A stretch of DNA of 64,000 nt, taken from the NCBI GenBank assembly GCA_964614915.1, contig CAZTNC010000011.1:186001-250000 (forward strand), read 5' to 3'. Shown one piece after another: positions 61,203 through 64,000 of this stretch. The notes under the pieces are model-generated. The model was given only the letters and a program-made list of their open reading frames with translations, ran no database searches and had not been told where the DNA came from. This DNA is from WTFY01 sp964614915 (GTDB lineage Bacteria > Pseudomonadota > Gammaproteobacteria > UBA4575). Position numbers and translations under genes: made by a program. The stretch's first letter is position 1, and the number at the start of each line of letters is the position of its first letter.

Positions 61203-62954
61203 CTACATTTGCTCAGGCGCACTCACGTCAAGCAGTTTCAGGCCATTGTTGAGCACAATTTGTGTGGCCCGGATCAGCTTGAGACGTGCATTCCGCATTT
61301 CAGGTTCGGGTACAAGAACCTGATGCGCGTTATAAAAACGATGAAAGGAACTTGCAAGCTCGCGCAAATAATTAACGACAATATGTGGCGCCAACTGGTC
61401 TGCCGCTGCCTGTACACTTTCCGGGAATTGCGCCAATTGCTTCACTAGGCTTTTTTCCTGTTCCGAAGCAAGCAATCCATCATCGGTATCGGCCAAAATC
61501 TCATCCTGCAATGGGGTCGTGCTTTGTTTCAAGATGCTGCAAATTCTGGCATGCGCATACTGCACGTAGTAGACAGGATTATCATGGGTTTTTGAGGTCG
61601 CCAGATCCAGGTCAAAATCCAGATGTTGTTCACATTTTCGCATTACATAGAAAAACCGTGCGGCATCCTTGCCGATCTGTTTACGCAATTGCCGCAAGGT
61701 AACAAATTCTCCGGAACGCGTGGACATGGGAAGCCTTTCACCATTCTCATAAAGATTGGCAAACTGTACGAGCAGGATCTGCAAACGGCTAGTGTCTTTG
61801 CCAAGTGCCTGCATGGCGGCCCGGATTCGTGCCATATAGCCATGGTGATCTGCGCCCCATATGTTAATCAGTTGATCGAAGTCGCGGTCGTACTTGTCCA
61901 GATGGTACGCAATGTCAGAGGCAAAATAAGTGGCCATGCCGTTCTTTCGTATCAGCACCCGGTCTTTCTCATCACCGAACGCAGTGCTGTTGAACAGTAG
62001 TGCACCGTCCTTTTGGTAGGTGTGTCCATTTCTCGTCAAGGTGTTGAGAACACCCTGTATTCTTTCCTGACCTAATGATTGCTCGGAATACCATTGATCG
62101 AAGGTGACGGCGAATAATTCCAGATCGTTCCGTATGTCACGTGTCAGCGTATCGAGTGCATAGCCAAGCAACATTTTATAGTCGTCTTCTGTAAGTAGAT
62201 TTTTTGCTTGGCTGATAACTGCATCGATGCGACTTTCCGCATCCGTTTCTTCACCGGTGTGTTTGCCAGACTGCAGGTTCAAGTCCTCTGCAGGGTGAAG
62301 GAAGGCATGCTCGTGCTCTCGGTGCACAGATGCCGCAATATCCCATATGTAGTCGCCCTGGTAGGCATTGTCAGGGAAATGCAGGGTCTGTCCACAAAGT
62401 TCCAGGTACCTGAGCCACACGGAAACAGCCAGGATATCCATCTGGCGGCCTGTGTCGTTTATATAGTATTCACGTTGCACCTCATGGCCTACTGCTTCCA
62501 GGAGGTGGGCAATGGATGCTCCGTAAGCGGCTCCTCTCCCATGGCCAACATGTAGCGGGCCGGTAGGGTTGGCTGAGACAAATTCGATCAGAATCTTCTT
62601 ACTTGTTTGTGTTTTGCTAAGGCCAAAACACTCCTTGCGTTGAAGGATCTGGCGCAGTATTTCCGCCTCATGACTGGTGTGTAAATAAAAATTTATAAAT
62701 CCGGGACCTGCGATTTCAACTTTTGTAATGCTGGGGTGATCCGGGATATGTGCTGCAATTTTCTCAGCTAGTGTGCGTGCCGGTACCTTGGCAGCTTTGG
62801 ACAGCTGGAGTGCCAAGTTGGAGGCAAAATCGCCATGTGCGTTGTCCTTGCTACGGCTAACCTGGATAGCAACGTTGGTCTCGGCAGGCAAATCCCCTGC
62901 GCCTTGTAAACTGGATACTGCAGCAGCTAGCAGTTTCGAGATTTGTGCTTGCAT
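61203..62954 (-). CDS. argS: Arginyl-tRNA synthetase
   Basis: ArgS charges tRNA-Arg. The 583-residue protein is a class I enzyme with the N-terminal additional domain (KVEIAGPGFINFYL), the HIGH-like HVGHGRGA, and a C-terminal DALR anticodon-binding domain (RICSILKQ, RELASSFHRFYN). The KMSKS region is the degenerate MSTRSG, which is normal for many ArgS. The ATG at 62954 gives the canonical start; a longer reading adds 14 residues. It precedes the SPOR gene and follows priA. Confidence 0.96.
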   Translation of the reverse strand: MQAQISKLLAAAVSSLQGAGDLPAETNVAIQVSRSKDNAHGDFASNLALQLSKAAKVPARTLAEKIAAHIPDHPSITKVEIAGPGFINFYLHTSHEAEILRQILQRKECFGLSKTQTSKKILIEFVSANPTGPLHVGHGRGAAYGASIAHLLEAVGHEVQREYYINDTGRQMDILAVSVWLRYLELCGQTLHFPDNAYQGDYIWDIAASVHREHEHAFLHPAEDLNLQSGKHTGEETDAESRIDAVISQAKNLLTEDDYKMLLGYALDTLTRDIRNDLELFAVTFDQWYSEQSLGQERIQGVLNTLTRNGHTYQKDGALLFNSTAFGDEKDRVLIRKNGMATYFASDIAYHLDKYDRDFDQLINIWGADHHGYMARIRAAMQALGKDTSRLQILLVQFANLYENGERLPMSTRSGEFVTLRQLRKQIGKDAARFFYVMRKCEQHLDFDLDLATSKTHDNPVYYVQYAHARICSILKQSTTPLQDEILADTDDGLLASEQEKSLVKQLAQFPESVQAAADQLAPHIVVNYLRELASSFHRFYNAHQVLVPEPEMRNARLKLIRATQIVLNNGLKLLDVSAPEQM

Positions 62955-63172
62955 GGAGAAAGGATAATCCTGTAGGGCAGGCTGCATTGTACCCAAATGT
63001 AACTACCCTGTACGTGAATTTGACAGGGTATATGCCTTGGCAATTCTTTGACTTTAATCGCTCACCAAGCTGGAGGTTCCTTGCAAAACAATGTCTCTTA
63101 ACGGTCAAAGAGAATGTCCGTGCAGGTCGAAACCTTACATGGAAATATCTAAGGGGATTTCAGTATTGTTGA

Positions 63173-64000
63173 TCAGCCGGTTTCAAGCGGGTCCACTTCG
63201 ATGTTCCAGCGTACACGTTTTGCAAGCGGATGTTGCTGGATCACCGTGGTCCAATTGGGCAGGCGTGCTTGTATCGCCTTTCTGCTAGTGGCAATGACCA
63301 CCAACTGACTCTGATACATGCCAGCCTTGCGTTCGAGATTGGCGGGAATGGGTCCAAACAGGTTTAGGCTCGATGAGCCCGAGGGCAGCATTGAGGATTT
63401 AATTTCCCGTAAGAATTGATAGGTCAAATCTTGTTGATGTGCGCGGGCACGTACCAGCAACATGAAGGAAAAGGGTGGCAGCGCACAGTGTTCACGTTGC
63501 CGAAGGACTTCTTTGGAAAAATCCTGATAACCATGCATCAGCAAGCGGTTGAGCAAAGGATGCTCAGGCTGATGGGTTTGCAGCAGTACCCTGCCTTTTT
63601 TTGCTGAGCGTCCTGCCCTGCCTGACACCTGTACGATCAATTGTGCCAAGCGCTCCGAAGCACGGAAGTCACTGCTCAATAATCCGTGATCAACATTTAG
63701 GATGCCCACCAGGGTTACATTGGGAAAGTCATGTCCCTTGGCCAGCATCTGAGTGCCAATGATTATCTGGTACTTGCCCTGGCGGACCTCTTCCAGCTTG
63801 TCCTGCAGGGTGTGTTTTTTGCGCGTGCTATCGCGATCAATACGTATCATGGCAATGTCTGGAAAAATTTTCTTGAGACGGTTCTCGATGCGCTGTGTTC
63901 CTTCGCCCAAGAACATGAGGTTTTCTGAACCGCATTGCGGACATGTAGTAGGAGCTTTTTCCTGTTTCAGACAGTGGTGACACTTGATAATGTCCTGTCC
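63173..64000 (-). CDS. priA: Primosomal protein N' PriA, C-terminal part (5' end outside window)
   Basis: PriA restarts stalled replication forks by reloading the primosome. The gene reads from beyond the window; the visible 275 codons cover the zinc-binding and helicase C-terminal lobes. Zinc motifs KCHHC and CPQCGSENL are at the start of the visible part, followed by GEGTQRIENRL, IGTQMLAKGHDFPNVTLVG, SGRAGRSAKKGRV, and the C-terminal domain with IEVDPLE. The frame has no start within the window at 63916-64000, as it continues upstream. argS lies about 220 bases downstream on the same strand. Confidence 0.95.
   Translation of the reverse strand, partial: GQDIIKCHHCLKQEKAPTTCPQCGSENLMFLGEGTQRIENRLKKIFPDIAMIRIDRDSTRKKHTLQDKLEEVRQGKYQIIIGTQMLAKGHDFPNVTLVGILNVDHGLLSSDFRASERLAQLIVQVSGRAGRSAKKGRVLLQTHQPEHPLLNRLLMHGYQDFSKEVLRQREHCALPPFSFMLLVRARAHQQDLTYQFLREIKSSMLPSGSSSLNLFGPIPANLERKAGMYQSQLVVIATSRKAIQARLPNWTTVIQQHPLAKRVRWNIEVDPLETG

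Noticed and set aside
1..64000. Mobile elements, prophage, CRISPR, tRNA or rRNA genes
   Set aside because: No transposase, integrase other than XerC, repeat array or cloverleaf/rRNA signature was seen in the window.

Overview
The window is a gene-dense stretch of chromosome from a gammaproteobacterium. The gene order matches conserved blocks of Pseudomonas-like gammaproteobacteria: gmk-rpoZ-spoT-ridA-recG; argH divergent from hemCDXY; lptM-lysA-dapF-xerC; hslVU; ubiE-ubiJ-ubiB; thrB beside polA; engB-cytochrome c4-dsbA; ubiK beside glnK-amtB; and priA-argS-SPOR. Base composition looks balanced (estimated by eye, not computed). I saw no rRNA, tRNA, CRISPR array, insertion sequence or prophage. 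Cytochromes c4 and c5, a ubiquinone pathway, a TRAP transporter, outer-membrane porins and a large Mrp-type cation antiporter suggest an aerobic, probably marine or saline heterotroph. That lifestyle is inference.

Layout. 1-7 kb: end of phoU, a small lipoprotein, then gmk, rpoZ (with a long acidic tail), spoT, ridA and recG. 7-8.3 kb: a small membrane protein, a Rieske ferredoxin and an NTF2-like protein. 8.3-15.6 kb: a tight ten-gene minus-strand operon for a multisubunit cation/proton antiporter. Its order is mrpE, F, G, a DUF4040 protein, B, C and three MrpD/NuoM-like subunits with a two-helix protein between the last two. The order resembles the membrane arm of archaeal MBH/MBX complexes. 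15.7-19.7 kb: hemY, hemX, hemD, hemC. 19.9-34 kb, mostly plus strand: argH, an esterase (minus), lptM, lysA, a methyltransferase, dapF, xerC, hslV, hslU, a DUF971 protein, ubiE, ubiJ, ubiB and uvrD.

34-38 kb: a TRAP transporter split over both strands. The binding protein is on plus; the two permeases are on minus directly behind thrB. 38.3-41 kb: polA, whose 3'-5' exonuclease domain has lost two of its four metal ligands. 41-45.4 kb: a likely Fur-controlled island (imelysin, LbtU-like porin, divergent di-heme oxidoreductase) placed between polA and engB. Just upstream of engB is a candidate small RNA with promoter and terminator, in the location that holds Spot 42 in E. coli and ErsA in Pseudomonas. 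46-51 kb: engB, a small hypothetical gene, cytochrome c4, dsbA, an NCS2 purine/pyrimidine permease with no normal start codon, and cytochrome c5. 51-54.3 kb: ubiK, then a TorF-like porin, glnK and amtB behind a near-consensus sigma-54 promoter and an NtrC-like palindrome. 54-57.5 kb: speE and speA (divergent) and ycgL. 57.6-64 kb: nadA, an acyl-CoA synthetase, a SPOR-domain protein, argS and the 3' part of priA, which runs off the window.

The most unusual items are the polA active-site losses, the candidate sRNA, the Mrp/MBH-like operon, the sigma-54 control of a porin-glnK-amtB unit, the Fur island, and the missing start codon of the NCS2 permease.
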